64,000 nt of DNA from Lycocorax pyrrhopterus obiensis (lineage: Eukaryota; Chordata; Aves; Passeriformes; Paradisaeidae). The notes under the pieces are model-generated. The model did no database searches and was not told the origin of the DNA. It saw only the letters and a list, made by a program, of their open reading frames with translations. The stretch is taken from assembly GCA_014706295.1 (NCBI GenBank), contig JACSVZ010000004.1, positions 8,032,465-8,096,464 on the forward strand, given 5' to 3'. Positions 12,823-26,264 of this stretch are shown piece after piece. Position 1 is the stretch's first letter; the number at the start of each line of letters is the position of its first letter. A program made the position numbers and the translations under genes.

Positions 12823-13130
12823 ATAGAATCACAGAATGGTTTGGATTGGAAGGGACCTTGAAGACCATCTGGGTCCAACCCCCTGCCACGGGCAGGGACA
12901 CCTTCCATTATTCCAGGCTGCTCCAAGCCCCATCCAACCTGGCCTTGGACACTTCCAGGGGTGGGGCAGCCACAGCTTCTCTGGGCTGCCTGTGCCAGGG
13001 CCTCACCACCCTCACAGAAAACAATTTCTTCTTAACCTAAACCTGCCCTCTGTGGGTTTGAAGCCATCGGCCCTTGTAAGAAGTCCCTCTCCAGATTTTC
13101 TTGTAGCCCCTTTAGGTACTGGAAGGCTGA
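12823..13130 (-). mobile_element. CR1 LINE 3' fragment (copy 1)
   Basis: CR1 is the main non-LTR retrotransposon of birds; new copies are usually 5'-truncated and end in short octamer-type repeats rather than poly(A). This copy lies on the minus strand: its 3' terminus is at 12823 (ATAGAATCACAGAATGG on the plus strand). It runs through the conserved block for GATCTTTAAGGTCCCTTCCAA-type sequence, the AGAAGCTGTGGCTGCCCC block and the GCAGCCTTCCAGTACCTAAA region near 13110-13128. It is about 300 bp, non-coding and well preserved. The exact 5' boundary is uncertain by a few tens of bases. Confidence 0.95.
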
Positions 13131-16100
13131 CCACTCATCACAATGTCAGAAGCAACACCAGGACTGAAATGTCCAGCAGGAACAATCTCTAAGCCAACTG
13201 ATACATCATTAGAGATCACTTGGTCACTAATGTGGGGAAATAAACCCCGGAGATTGTTTTAAATCCTGCTGGCAGAAAACAGCCTGGTTCTTTCCCCAGA
13301 AAAAGAGAGGTTTTGACAAAGGTGAGAATGTTCTCTGAGTCTCTGTGGCACCTTTCCCTGCTGCCACCTCTGGATGCTTGGGAGAGGAGGAGTGACTGTC
13401 CCTCTTGGCACAGAGGCACTGAGGGATGCCTGAGCTCAGAGAATGACAGCGAGGAATTGCTCAAGTCTTTGCCTCCTCAGCCATGTCCTCACTTCTCAGG
13501 GTTCCACTATGAATTTCACAGAGTGGCTGGTGCTGCCCTGCACGACCAGTAGGATGATCTCCTCCTTTTCCTCGCACTCACATTTTTGTTTCCTCTGGTC
13601 TTAGTGGGATTTGAAGGTACTTGAACAACTTGGAAACCAAAAGTCAGTGAAAAACTTGCCCAAAGCCAGGGTTATTTTTGTGCAATTCCACCACTTTGCG
13701 GGCAGTCTCTGAGCCGATACATGCCCGCTAACAGCGCTGGCAATCCCGCTCCAAGGGCTTGAGAGCAGCTTTGATTCTTTCCATTAATGGCCTCTTCAGA
13801 GCTACACCCTCCAGCTGCCACATCTCTTGCAGGCATAAACCCTGACATTCAGCATTTAGCACCGCTTTATTTACAGAGGGGGGTTGTTCTAGCTCTTCCC
13901 CCTCTCCCTCAGTTAATAAGTCTCTGGTGATTTTATCTCCATTTTTATCTGCTGCAAACCCCTGGGTCCTTCCTGTATTTCCCCAGCCAGCAGCGCTGCT
14001 ATCAGTGCCAAATATTTCAAGCTGTCAGGACATTACTGAACCGAAATTCCTTGAAGCCACTGACTGGTAGCCTAAAGGTGAAGCATTTAACTGTATTGCA
14101 TTGGGGTTAACAACTCTGATGGCCTCTGCATTAGCTTATTACTGGTGGCCAGTTGCTGCTGGTGGCAGTGTGGGGACATCATAGAGTCCATCCTGGAGCA
14201 GCTCCACCTTCCAGCTCCTGGTGAGGGACAGCAGCTGCCATGACTTGCCACCTCACTCTGGATTCCTTAGGATTTTCCTGAAAATGTGATCTGTGTTGCA
14301 TTTTTTCATACTTCTCAGTTTGTCCCCAGTAGGAGAAGGGGTGGGGTCAGGTCTGTTTTTAGCATATTTTTCCTTTGGTTTTAAAGTTTATTTAAACTGA
14401 CTCACATTTAATTGTCCTAAGGTAAACAGATGAATCACCCAGGGGGGGATACACCTCCAAAGGTCAGGGTTCAAAGCAAGTTTTTTTACTTTCTTTCTTT
14501 TCCTTGGGCTTAAATAAGGAAAACTGGGTTGGCTGGAAAATAAAACTACTTTATTTGGGAGTTCAGCAGACAGTGACTCAGATTTTTTAGTTTCCTGAAC
14601 TTTTTACTTTTATATAAGTAAGACCCTTGATAAACAGGTATTGGGCCCACACCTGTCATGGAAAGAGAAGCAGGAGTTCAGCACAGTGTGGTAACAGAAG
14701 CTCTCTTGTTCTGCCTCTGGAATTAGCTGGTTGGCTACAGGGAGATTCTTGATAACTCCTAATTTGAGCTCTTCAGACCCAGTGTGCTGCAGGGCCCCTT
14801 TTTTTTCCCTTTTGGAAAGATCATAATCAGCCAATGAAAAAATACTATTGAAAAACAAAACAAAACAAAAAACAACCCAAAAAAACAGAAGAAGAAAAGA
14901 GCCACAAGTTAAAATTTGCTTCTGGAAAATGTAGTCTCTTGAAATCCCTCGACAACTTGCTACTTGAATTTTTCTCTCCTATTAAAAACCCGTTCCCGGT
15001 AAAGGGCTGCTATTTCCGACCCCACTTGTCTGTGTGGGATGTGTCTCCTGCTCTGTGTTGATAGTGTTGGCTGCAGAGCTGCTGGCTGGTGAGGGGTGAG
15101 GTTGTCAGAAAACAGACTGTACATTTGTATTTCCCAACATTTCCACTTTGATCTGGTTTTTGGGCTCGGAGCTATCTCAGGTCATGCTAACAGCACTTGT
15201 AGCCCTGCACGGAACACCTTGCTCAGTTGAGTTTTGTTGTTGATCCCTTCCCTCCTGTCACTAACAGAGAGAAAAAGACACCAGAGAAGGGCTGTGGAAA
15301 CACAAGGCTGTAAAAGTCATGCCACAGGAATAGTGATGGAGAAAAGAGATATTTGCGGCTTTCCTTCACCAAGCCAGACAGCTCTAGGACCATCACATGA
15401 TCTGGTCAGAGATTTCTAAGCAGAAAGGACAAATTGAGGATTTCTGAGCCCCCACCTGGCTCTAGGATGAGTGACAAGACTCTCTGGCTGTGCTCGCTGC
15501 ATCATGAGTTCATCATTCCCTGCTGGCTAATGCTGGGGAGATATCTGCTTCCCTCTTGTTCTCCATCAAAAGAGAGGTCCCAAAAGTTCCTCTCGTTTAG
15601 GGAACTGAGGTGCATCACTCTGCCTGCATGGGGAGGCAGTTGGATAACAGCAGGGTTTTCCCAGAAGTTCCTGATTTGCAAGTGCTTTGAACTTCCCTCT
15701 CTGTAAAATATGGAGGATAACAATACCTCCACTGAGATCCCCCTGAGATATTCAACTACCATGGTCATGCTTTCATTAGATACATTTCTTCATGAAAAAA
15801 TGTAAGGAAATAGTAATTTTTTTACTGCATGTCTCTTGATATTTTTGAGGGTCTGAAATTTGGAACAAAAGGGAAAAAAATCCACATTTCTGAATAATCA
15901 AAAATATTAATTTAAATGGAAAGACGCTCATCAGAAATTTGCATAACCAACAATGTATTTCACTATTTGCTTTGCTTTTTTAATGACCAGGTCTTTCCTC
16001 TGGCTTGCAAGGAATATTTAAATGTGAACTGATAGAGGAGAGACTTCGTGAAAAAGAAGCACATATTACAGGAGTAACCCAAAGAGCAACTCCTACTTCC

Positions 16101-17340
16101 TTTTGCTGACATTTGGTGAATGAGAGATTAAAAAAATGATTTGAAGAACCCATTCCTGCTTTTCATTACCATTTGGGTTGCAGCATAAGTCAATGGGAAA
16201 TATTCCAGTACTTTGTAACAAAAAGTTTTCTCCAACTCAACCTAAAAATGATATGGTGAACTTGAGGACTACCTCAATCAAACATTTAGTTTGTCAGGTC
16301 TCCGCGCATCCACAATCACTGGATGACTCCAGACTGGAACTTTGGTGTCGTCCAGTCTGACCATTTCTGTGCTCTTGTGTCCCTCCTTGCTCACCCTGAA
16401 TTCCTGGAGCACTTTGAAAAGTCTGATCTGAGAAAAGATTACTTTTAAAATTACGTTTATGAATGCAGAGATTAGGAACCCAGTTTAGGGGAGCAAGGTT
16501 TGAAAATACGGTCCCCAAACCCTCAGGGATTCATTTAGCCATTGTCCCTGGCTTCCACAAAAGCCAGGTTTGGGCAGCCCCAGGTGCCTACAGACAGTGA
16601 AAGGGGTGGAAAGTCTCAGCAATAGTTGCTTGCAATGCTCTGCAGAGGCACACACTATTTAGTACTGAATCCATAAACCTCTCTCAGGCTGTATGTGAAG
16701 CCCAGCTGCTGCTTCCCTGGGAAAAAACCCCAACCATTTCCATATTCCATCCTCATGCCCTTCTGGGTTGCTCAAAGCAACCCTCAAAGCCACCATGTCT
16801 CGCACCTGAAAGGAATCTCTTGGTTCCAGACCCACTAAACATCCCCCACAAAATCTGTTCCTGTTTGTTTTGCACTTGTTTGCTGTCTCAAACCATCTTA
16901 GCCAGAACCACGGGAGGCCCTGGCTTCCCTCACACAGAAAGCCTTGGTCTTCGCAGGAACACCTTCTCCTTGTCATGTTGCCATTCCCAGCCTCCGGAGG
17001 AAGTGCAAGCCTACGGCCAAGCTCTCTCAACATTTTGGAAATCAAAGGGAGCACTCAGCAACATGGGGTCTGTTTGTATTTACACGGAAGTTCCTGCAGC
17101 CTCCGTGGGCTTTTCCCTCTTGTTCTCTCTCTTTTCTTTCCGGCGGTGGCTGTGTACTTGGGACCACTGAGCTGCTCTGTATATTTCTTTAGTTCTGCCT
17201 CTATTAGCAGCTTCTGTCCGCCTTTCCAGCCCCGAGCACAGGGACCTGGCAGCGAGGAGATCAAACAAACACAGCTGCTCCCGTGTCCCTCCCGCTCGCC
17301 GCTCCCCGAGCCCACGGCGGCCACGGTGCAGGTGGAAGCG
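13131..17340. other. non-coding stretch, no gene seen
   Basis: Mixed-composition unique DNA. The part at about 13660-14180 is even in texture, with short TAAT and TTATC motifs, and could hold constrained non-coding sequence, but that needs alignment. A 164-codon plus frame (16870-17364) and overlapping minus frames lie in a GC-richer patch and are not recognisable. An A-rich repeat at 14851-14905 is listed separately. Confidence 0.5.
14851..14905 (+). repeat. A-rich (AAAAC)n-type repeat
   Basis: Imperfect AAAAC units (AAAAACAAAACAAAACAAAA and on) run into AAAAACAGAAGAAGAAAAGA. It is low-complexity DNA and could be a decayed poly(A) tail, but no retrocopy is recognisable beside it. Confidence 0.8.
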
Positions 17341-17360
17341 GATGGCTTTGAGGTCGAGGT

Positions 17361-17405
17361 GTAAATACCCATAATTAGCCATGAATTACATTTAATACCC
17401 CTGAC
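17361..17405. promoter_or_regulatory. cluster of homeodomain-type sites, candidate enhancer core
   Basis: Within 45 bp are ATAATTAG (17371-17378), GAATTACA (17383-17390) and TTTAAT (17391-17396). AATACCC occurs twice, at 17364-17370 and 17394-17400, exactly 30 bp apart. ATTA-core motifs bind most homeodomain proteins. The arrangement resembles vertebrate conserved enhancers, but conservation cannot be judged from one sequence. It lies just 3' of a GC-rich patch (17220-17340). Confidence 0.3.
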
Positions 17406-17649
17406 AGGGTCTGGTGGGAAACAGGTGGGGCAGAGAGCTCAGAGATGCACATTGGAAGAAATTCTCCATACTCAACTTGATCTCAAGCCCATGGAAGCGC
17501 ATGGAAAGAATCCCCCGGGGTTGTGATAGGCTTCAGACCAGGGTTCTGCACAAAACCAATAGGAAAAATTGCACATACAGGGTGGATTGGCAATTTTAGC
17601 AGCCTCCCCCTTGGCAGGGAGAGTTAAAGGAGAAAGTGGGGAGGAAATC

Positions 17650-17674
17650 AAAAAAGAAAGAAGAAGAAAAAGAA
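17650..17674 (+). repeat. purine-only GA-rich tract
   Basis: An AAAAAAGAAAGAAGAAGAAA-type purine run of about 25 bp. It is low complexity and strand-asymmetric. Confidence 0.85.
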
Positions 17675-19942
17675 CAGCAAATCAAAACAACTGGAGGGCA
17701 GGGGGAAAAGCAGAGGAATGGTAATTTATATCTTCATTTCAAAGATACTCATATGCTCTATTCTGACACACCTTGCAGACAGCAACAAAACAGCGTGAGC
17801 TGCCAGAAATAAATGTTATGCTGCTCACATTCTGAGTTCTTCTCTTTTTATTTTTCTGGAGAGTTATTTCAGGTATTTCTTACAATCTGACCTTTGAGCT
17901 GCTTGGAAGATTTACTGAGTGCCTCAAACGCACTCATTTTTGCAAACCTGATGTGTAGCATTAGCTACAGGAGAGTGTTCCAGTGACGTGCAAATGGGTC
18001 AAGGCAAAAAGTGAACCAATAAGGTAACCAAACAGGAATGCAAACTGAATGGAGCCCTTTATGCAAAGGCAAAGGGTTCATTTTTTCCCAGAATTATGAA
18101 ATATTGAAAAGTTTGTGTCAGAGCCCCCCTACTCAAAAGCTTTTGATAAGGAGAGATGTTTTTAAAGCTACTCAGACTTCAGTGCATTTGTTCTTGCACC
18201 TCTAAAAATGTTGGTCTTGGAAACTCACCTGTAAGTACAAACACGGGGTTGGAAAACATAACTTTACTGTAACACACAAAATCTACAGTAAACCTTGAAT
18301 TTATGTTTGCGTGATACAGTTTCAGACTCACCAGTGTTGTCACATCTACCTGATTCTGGTGGGGTTTTTTGTGCTACTCTGTCCCTAATCTCCTGCCCTT
18401 CCACACCAGTTTATCCACACTCCTCCTATGGCATATGTGGGGGCAAACCCTCACCTGATGAAGGTTTACTTTCTGCTTTTGATATCTACTGAAAATCTAA
18501 CCAAATCTCCTTAATGGAAACTGAACAGCAGCCACGGAGACCCACACTCACAGGTTTGCCTCAGCAATATTCCAGGCTGAGTTTTCAATTTTTCTTTCCA
18601 ACATGACTCATACCTGTGAATTTATTTCTCATTTTTCATGACCAGAGTGCCATGTTTTTCACTTAACAGTCAGGCAAATCCTTCCTGGAAGTTTGTGTTG
18701 ATATTTTAAATCCCTTTGATTTCTTTCATTCTGACACTTAACAGTTACAGTGATTCAATCAAGAAACAGAAGCAACACCCAGTGACCCAAACAACTCAAA
18801 ATATACCACTGGCACCAGAGAGTCAAAAGAAACACAAAGGGACACATGGAGTGAAACACTTTTTCCCCCCTCTCACTTAAAATGATCCAATAATTTCAAA
18901 GTGATGCCAAAAAATGGGAAAATGAAACTCTAGTCAGAAGCAGTTCTGAAACTAGAAGGCTGAATAATTTGATGAAGTATTTATAACCAGTCCTCTCTGC
19001 TGTAGTGTTTTGCTTGTCCCTATGGAAAAACACCAAAGGGAAAACAAGTTAAAGCCATATCACACCCTCCTGCAACTGTTTGTTCCACTCCACAGATACC
19101 TGTCTCCAGTCATAAATGAAGACCCTTGTGTGTTGCAGCAAGTCCCTCTCGCTGAGAACATCTAATTCCCATTAAAAAGCTAATTTCAGACATATGTGGT
19201 TAAATGTGTTGCTTAACTGTGGTCAAGGTACATCCATTTAATTCCATTTTAATATTGAGTTTTTTCTGCTAAGTAGGTCAGTGCCAGAGATGCCGAAGTC
19301 TTCCCTGGTTTGCAAAATACTCCCACCCATTTGTGATGGACCCTGCAGCACTTACATCTGGACTGTGGCTTGCAGTGAATCAACACCTCAGCACAGCCAA
19401 GCGAATGCAGAGCTAACCTGAGCAGTGAGGCTGTGGCTGTAACCTGGGTGCCCCTTACGTCTCCCACACGACAAAAAAAATTCCTGCGTTAGCATTGCCA
19501 AAGGCTGCGAGCCCCAGCCATTCTGCACCTGGAGCTGGTCTCCCCCGTGGCCATGGGCTGAATCCCACTGGAGAGGCAGCGCTGGGCGGCTGCCCCACTG
19601 AGAAGTTGCTCTTTAGGGAAACTCGCCTGGCCAGTGGCAGGGATGTGAAAACAAGCAGTTGCTGAAAGGCACCAACACTGCATTAACGCCAAACAAAGAG
19701 CTGAAAATTTCCATGACCAACCTTCTCATGGCTTTTAGTCATACCAGCCAGGGAACAGAGACACTTGTGATAATTAAAGCAAAAAGATCTTTTTGAACCT
19801 TAAAAGATTTGAGTTTGACTGAACTGGAATTTTAGACAAAGGTTCACATGGGTTTTTATTTCCCCCAAGCCAGTTTATCCGCCTTTCCTTTTCAGACAGG
19901 CTTAGATTCTAATCCTCAATACCTGTGAAGTTATTTATGCTA

Positions 19943-19962
19943 GTTTGTTTGTTTGTTTGTTT
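19943..19962 (+). repeat. (GTTT)5 microsatellite
   Basis: Five perfect GTTT units in a row. This is a simple tetranucleotide repeat with no visible role. Confidence 0.95.
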
Positions 19963-22559
19963 CCAATCAACTTTTAATTCATTTTTGGGTCTGAGCAGAA
20001 TATTTATTTTTCAAAATGCTGGGTGTAACCATTTATATAAACAAATCTGCCTCATTCATTTTTCTCCTTTTGATGTTGATTCCCATTATTTTTAGCCCCA
20101 TGTGGCATGGGAGACTTTCCTTCATGTCCTGGTAACTCTGTATGAGAATAAATACCAGTGACCTCAATTCCCATTTAACAATTGATTAATTGATCAACCT
20201 GAAAACCTTAGCCACAATTAGATGAAAAGAATTCATTTTAAACCAGAAAAAAACATCTGCAGAACACGACCACTTTCATCAATCTGTGCCCATATTTTTC
20301 ATTTCATCAGAAACTCCAAATCTTCAGTGTTTCAGCCTAAATGGACCATATCTTGAGACACAAGTTTTTTACTGAAACACTGTCATTTTCTACAGGAGAA
20401 TCACAACAACAGCAGTAACAAAGAATATCTCATTTTTCAACCTGCTGTGTTTTGTATACGACTTTAGAGTCCATCAAATGTGGGCTAGAAACACAGGAAA
20501 AACCCACAAGCTGCCTGTTTTTTGGAGTATCTCCATTATCTTACGCTGGGAGTCTGGTCCAGTGATTCTCATAATTGCACTACAAGTCCCTGATTGCATT
20601 AAGAAACAGATTTTTTTACGAGAGAAAAAAACCAAACCAGGCAAGTGGTTTTTTTTAAAATACCTAAATTCAGTATCCCTGGGCACAGATTCTCCCTAGC
20701 TTTTATGCAAGCAAACTGTAAGAAGGGTAAGGAACGAAAGCCAGGAAAAAATCGGTCCTTCTTTGAGTGATTTCAGGTTTTCTCCATTTCTAACTGCTGG
20801 AGGTGAGACAAAAGGTGCAGGGGGTGGTGTAAAGGCTTGAACCGAACTCTGAACAGGCAGCAGAGCTGCGGGTACACAGTGAAAAGGAAGCCTTAAGAAC
20901 CCTTCTGGCTCCTTACAGTGGTGTTTAAGAGCTCACATAACTCTCAGCCAGCCTTTAGGAAATCTAAGGACAGAAAAAAGTCCCATGAGGTCTGCAGTAA
21001 AAGTTGGGAGTGTGATCCTCTACTGGGATGCAGAGCAGGAAAAGGAATGCAGTCCCTCTGTAGCCTCACGGCAAAGTACTCCATGGGCCACCTCCAACCC
21101 TTCGAGGAGGCCCTGCCTCAATGGCACAATTGAGACCCATTTATTTAGTGGATAAAATTGTACATGAGTTGAACAAAGTGATTGGAGATTTACACACACA
21201 TGGAAGCCAGCAGAGATTAATTACTGCTTGGTCTGAACTTCATAAATGCAAGGCAGCACAGGAGCACTGAGTTTCATTATTTCTATTTACTCACTAGCTG
21301 GCTTTTTAATACCAATTAAGAGCCAAACCACTGCAAAGTAATGAATATAAAAATATTGGAAATAGAGACACATACACTTTCAGCTATCCAGACACCTCTT
21401 TTCTACCATAAGCTGTCTCAGGCCACGGCAGACCTGACTCTAATTCAGACTGCGCATTTTCTTCAGCTGAAGGATGACTTGCCCTGCCTGCAAGTAAATA
21501 TTTGGTGTCCAAAGGTGAAGGGTGACTGGCAGATTTGTTCAGCTCTGCTGTGATATGGATGACAAAGCCCCGACTCCAGGAAACAAAGCTTCAGTGTAGT
21601 CAATCAGAAGGGCTGCCGAGTCCCTAAAAACTCTGCCTTTCTTTGAATGTTAAAGTGATATGTGCGTATCATTTCTCCAAGAGCACTGACACAATGCTCC
21701 CCTACCCAAGGGAAGGAAGAAGGCTCCGTGTCTGTGCCACAGTGAAGCAGTTGCCTTCAGCTTCTGCAAAGACACTCAAACCCAGGCCTAGTCCTCCCAC
21801 AGAAAAAAACCCAAAAGCCAAAACAGCAGGAGAGCTAAAACCAGCACATACAACATCATTCCCATCCAGATTTGTCAAGGGGTCCTTCATATCCAAGGGC
21901 AAGCCAACAACTTTTCATCACTCACAGGTACAGGCCTCTGTTTGCCCCTCATTCCCTGCTGGCTGGGTTTGCAGGCACAGTGCTGTGCCCCCGGCATGCA
22001 GTGCCAGGCTGGAACATCATGTTTAGCACTGCATCATGGCCTGGGCATACACACCAATCCCTCCCCTTCTGGAACACAAAAGGGACAACACACCAATGCA
22101 AGTGCAATTCATGTCTACTCCACAGCCCCTCTGGAATGTTAAAGCAGATGTCTTCTGGGAGAGAGAATGAGATCCACGGATTCCAAGTCCTCAAATCCCT
22201 AGGCTTTAAAAGGACAATAGTTCCGGCTTGCGGCACTCCGGGAATTCAGTAGTTGTGGTGAAGAAGGGAGGAGTACAATGTGTCTGTTTATTTGCTTTCT
22301 GGCTACTTGAATGGCTCTGCCATTTTCCCAAGGGTTGAAAGGACGATGCTATCATAAAGCTGACTGTGAAGGCATACAAATTTCATATGCACTGGGGAAT
22401 GAAAGATTTGCTTCCAAACATTGGGTGCATTTCCAAACTCTCCACACCTCCTGAGTGCGGTCAGGAAACCTCATAAGAGTCGACTCCACTTTAAATGGTC
22501 TGAATCCAGTTGGGCCACAAACGCCATGAGAAGAAAGTTTCTCATGCCACAATGAAGAA

Positions 22560-23560
22560 TTTTTCCCATGTAGACAAGGCCTTAATTAATCTTTAAAGTG
22601 TTCCAGTTTTAATTTTAGGTCACAGTTGGGGCTGGTTCTTACCATGGCTCCTGTCCAGCAAAGCTCTTAAGCACATGCCTAATTCTAAGCATTTAAATTA
22701 GCCTCGTTAACTCCTATGGGATTGCTCACATGCTCAAAACTATGCAGATGTTTAAACTTCTGCTGGATCGGGGCCTGCCTCCGAACTTGACTGTCCTCCT
22801 GGAGTCACAACAACAACATGGTGTAAGAGAAATGCTCCCGAAACGACCTTCAAAGTCCTGTCTGAAGCCATACTGGAAGGGCCAGACAGCTGGCAGGCTT
22901 TGCAATAGTTTCTTCACCACAGTATAAATTACCTCTGATTTGCTTAATGACTGTTTGGAATCAGGATGTCTCAGCCCCGCTAACACAATGCCCCATGGGC
23001 AATAATCCTTTTTTTTTGAGAAGAGTCATAGGCAAAGCACATTTTCAGCAGAATAAACCACTTCACACAGCTGTAGGTGAACTATGTGCTGTGTAAGTAG
23101 CCTGGCCCCCGTGAAGATCCCAAAGCAAATCGGTGAGTGCTTTTAAGGAGTGTGGTTTATTTCTCAGCAAAAAACAACATTTCTTAATGAGAACGTATCG
23201 ACCAAAACATTGATCAACTGTGGCTTTTAACAGCTTACTCAAAGAGGTATGAATTTAATTAGGCCTTGTCAAAGTAAGAAGAATTAGCATTAAGCTGGTT
23301 TATAACTCAATTCTCCTGGCTGGAGGACAAAATGAAAGAAATCATTTTCAAAGGGAATGATTAGAAAGGTGATTAAGTGAGGCTGTCATGTTTGCTTGGG
23401 ATCCAAACATAAATTTTGTTTTAAAACCCAGAAATATGGAAAAGGCAATTGGAGAAATGACAAAGGCCCTGATTTGTCATGTTAGAATTGCTGTAACCCC
23501 CACTGTCTGACCTGGGCTACATTAACAAGGATTATGACCAGTTAATGTGAAGTTCAGATG
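22560..23560. other. AT-rich non-coding block, possible conserved element
   Basis: No credible open frame or transposon. The sequence is rich in TAAT and TTAAT cores, GATTA, CTTTG(A/T)-type TCF-like words and TGATCAA-like words, for example around 22580-22620 and 23200-23400. This texture is typical of conserved enhancers near developmental genes, but I infer it from texture only. Confidence 0.25.
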
Positions 23561-26186
23561 GGATCCTCCTTGCCTAGAGGACTGCCCAGTGATGTTCAAG
23601 AGATGCCACATAGCTGATTTTAAAATCCACTTTTTCTCACCTGCACAAACCTTCCTTTCCCATTTCTGTAGCCTAACAAAGTTGCCTGTCCCAACATTCC
23701 TGCCCTGTGAAATATGAAATACCTACACCGGTAAGGATCAGATCAAACCCAAAATCTAAATAAGGCCTATTTTTAATTAGCGTTCTTTCGTGAAATAGAT
23801 TTGGAGTTTTTAGCCACCAAAGCTTTCTAAAGCAAAAAACAGATTTAAAAGGAAGTCTGAGAGGCTGGAGAGTTCTGAGCAGGAATCCTTTCCCATTCTG
23901 AAGTGCCATTCCTGAGGATCTGCTAAAGGGCTCACCATCCTCATGGAAGCTGATGGACATCACTGACTTTCATTTTAGAGAACAACTTCCTGCCAGTTGC
24001 CCTCACTCCCAGCTAAGGTCCCAATACACAACAAATTGCTGCCCCACTTCCTTCTCTTGGCTTCTCTGAATGCCCCTCCAAAGGCATCTGCTGTCAAACT
24101 GTGAAGCCTCGTGATGTTCCTGGCACCTTCATGAGGCAGCACGGCACTGGCAGAACTTTTCCTGATGAATCACAGCGTGTCCAAGCTGTGCACACAACAA
24201 AATCCAAGTGCATGCATCTTGGGACTTGGAAACTTGATCTGGGATGGTTTTTCTGATGGGAATAATCTTTGCTCTTCTTCACATCTGTCCCTTTAACCTT
24301 GGATCAACTTGGGGAAAAATGTTTCAAAAAGCAGTGGCAGAAAGGCTGCTGAAGAGAGGCTCTAAACAAAAAGAGTGCACTCAAACACAGCACGCATCAG
24401 GGAGCGACAAGTGGGAAAGAGAAATCCAGGGGAGTAGAGATGCTTCAAAACACTGCAACTAAAATAGGACAGGATGTGGCGTCTAGGACTGTGCAGAGAA
24501 GAGGAAATACCTAAAGTATTTCTGGGAAAACAGCCACTGGAACCAAAGTGTTCCCACTTTCAGGGGCCCCCAGGGCTGGTGGAACATGCTCACACAGTGC
24601 TGAGCAAAACCTGGAGCTCTTCAGGACAACTGATAGGCTGAACCCTGCAAAAAGGAACTGGAAGCAGTAACATTCCGAGGGACAGGTCCTGTTTTCAAAT
24701 GATTTATGGTTATCACTGTATATGCCTAATTGAGAGAGCCACGTGACCCCAGATGAAGGAAAAGCCTCTGCAGGTCTCCTTACCAGGGCTAGAAAACCAC
24801 CACCACTATTTATTTAATCCTTCTCATCTCCAATGAAATACAAACACAGTGACTTCCAAGAACACATGTGATCCGTCTTGGAGGAACAATAAAGGTAACC
24901 AGTCTGATGGTTTATCGGGATTCACCAGATGGTTCTGATGTGGAATTGGCCCCTTCCAGCTTCTCCAGCCTCAGGCAGAGGACAGGGAAGCTGTGACCAA
25001 AAAGCCAGAGAGTTACGTGCTCTCCTCCTAGGAACACCAAGAAATGCAAAACGGCTTTGGTGAGCAAATGCCAAGCTGTGCATGGAAGAGCCCACATTGC
25101 GAAATGAGACACTGTGGAGCATCAGTGCAAAAGCAGAGGTAATGAAGGGATGTGGTGAAGCTCTGACACAAGAGGCTGCACAGCTGCACCAGTGCTTGAG
25201 CTAATTATTCCTAATTAGGGTCGGCATGGAGCCACAGCGTAGCGTGTTTGGAATGAAGCAAATGGTCCTGCACAGGCCCATGAGGTGCCAGGTACTTCTG
25301 GCTGGTTTTGGGTCAAGTAAAATAGACGAACCTTCTTTTAGCTGGTGCTGTGCAGCTTGGAGTTAATTGTATAGTGGGAGCTTGTCTCTACTAAGCGATC
25401 AACAAGCAAAAAAGAAGGGATGCATGTTAGAAACTCCAATCGGCAGCTGTGAACTACAGAACCACAATTCCACCCCCATCTGGGACCTCTAATGTCTATT
25501 AGGTCATACAGAAGCCCTTGTTGGAATTACAGCCCCCGAATTCAACACTTGCCCAGCTTTACTCTGTTATTATCATTATTACTGCTATTTTTATATTATA
25601 TACAGATCAGCAGTTGGGACCTGTGCCCTTATACCCCCTGCAGCTGATTCAAGCCATGACAAAATCTGCTGTGCCTTTGCAATGGCTGCTACCTCTTCCT
25701 CCTCCCGTTCTTCCAGGAGTAATGGAAATGCATCCCCTGCCTAACACCTACTCCAGTCTTCCAGCACTCTCACGTGTTAGTTTTCTGATTCTTTGGTCCT
25801 CCACCAGGAACAGAGCTTGTCTTCTGGGAGCTTCCTGTTTATCTCAAACCAAGGGAGATGCCAGAGCGGTAAATGGGTGTCCTGGATACATTTGCACAGT
25901 TTATCTCTTTCCACATGTAAATATTCATGAGACAATTCCTAACCTCATGGAAGCTACTGATAAATATCCCCTTGCCTCACTGTGAGATCCGAAGATGTGG
26001 TGTTCTCCTGGCAGCTCCTCAGCCCAGGTATTTGAAGGCTAATCCATCCCCACAGGGCCATGACCACAAGGCAACGCCCACAGCCAAAGAGGAATATTCT
26101 ATAAGATATTCAGCATTGGGTGTTATTGGCAGGGATGGTTGGAAAAGTGATTTATAACATGAAATACTGCATTTTCCAGTTGCTTT

Positions 26187-26264
26187 TATGTATATGTATG
26201 TATATTTACATATATATATATATATTTACACACATATATATTTACATATATACACACATATATG
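26187..26264. repeat. compound TA/CA/TG microsatellite
   Basis: TATG units, TATATTTACA interruptions, a pure TA run (about 26210-26225) and ACACATATA units alternate over 78 bp. TATTTACA recurs three times, so the array probably grew by duplication of a larger unit as well as by dinucleotide slippage. Confidence 0.9.

Larger units (their letters stand above)
17411..22559. other. non-coding stretch, no gene seen
   Basis: Mostly AT-rich unique DNA. The purine run at 17650-17674 and the (GTTT)5 at 19943-19962 are the only simple repeats. The AT-rich part around 20160-20240 holds overlapping ATTGATTAATTGATCA-type homeodomain-like sites. Open frames of about 125 codons at 21643-22252 overlap each other and are not recognisable. 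Confidence 0.5.

Noticed and set aside
12836..13192. 118-codon plus-strand frame
   Set aside because: It is an antisense reading of CR1 copy 1.
16547..16568. Hairpin CCTGGCTT-CCACAA-AAGCCAGG
   Set aside because: An 8-bp stem with a 6-nt loop is expected several times by chance in 64 kb.
16870..17364. 164-codon plus-strand frame overlapping 100-codon minus frames
   Set aside because: Lies in a GC-rich patch, with low-complexity Ser/Pro/Leu composition and no recognised domain.
25518..25985. 155-codon plus-strand frame with a hydrophobic N-terminal part
   Set aside because: The hydrophobic run comes from TTATTATCATTATTA-type low-complexity sequence. There is no recognisable family or splice context.
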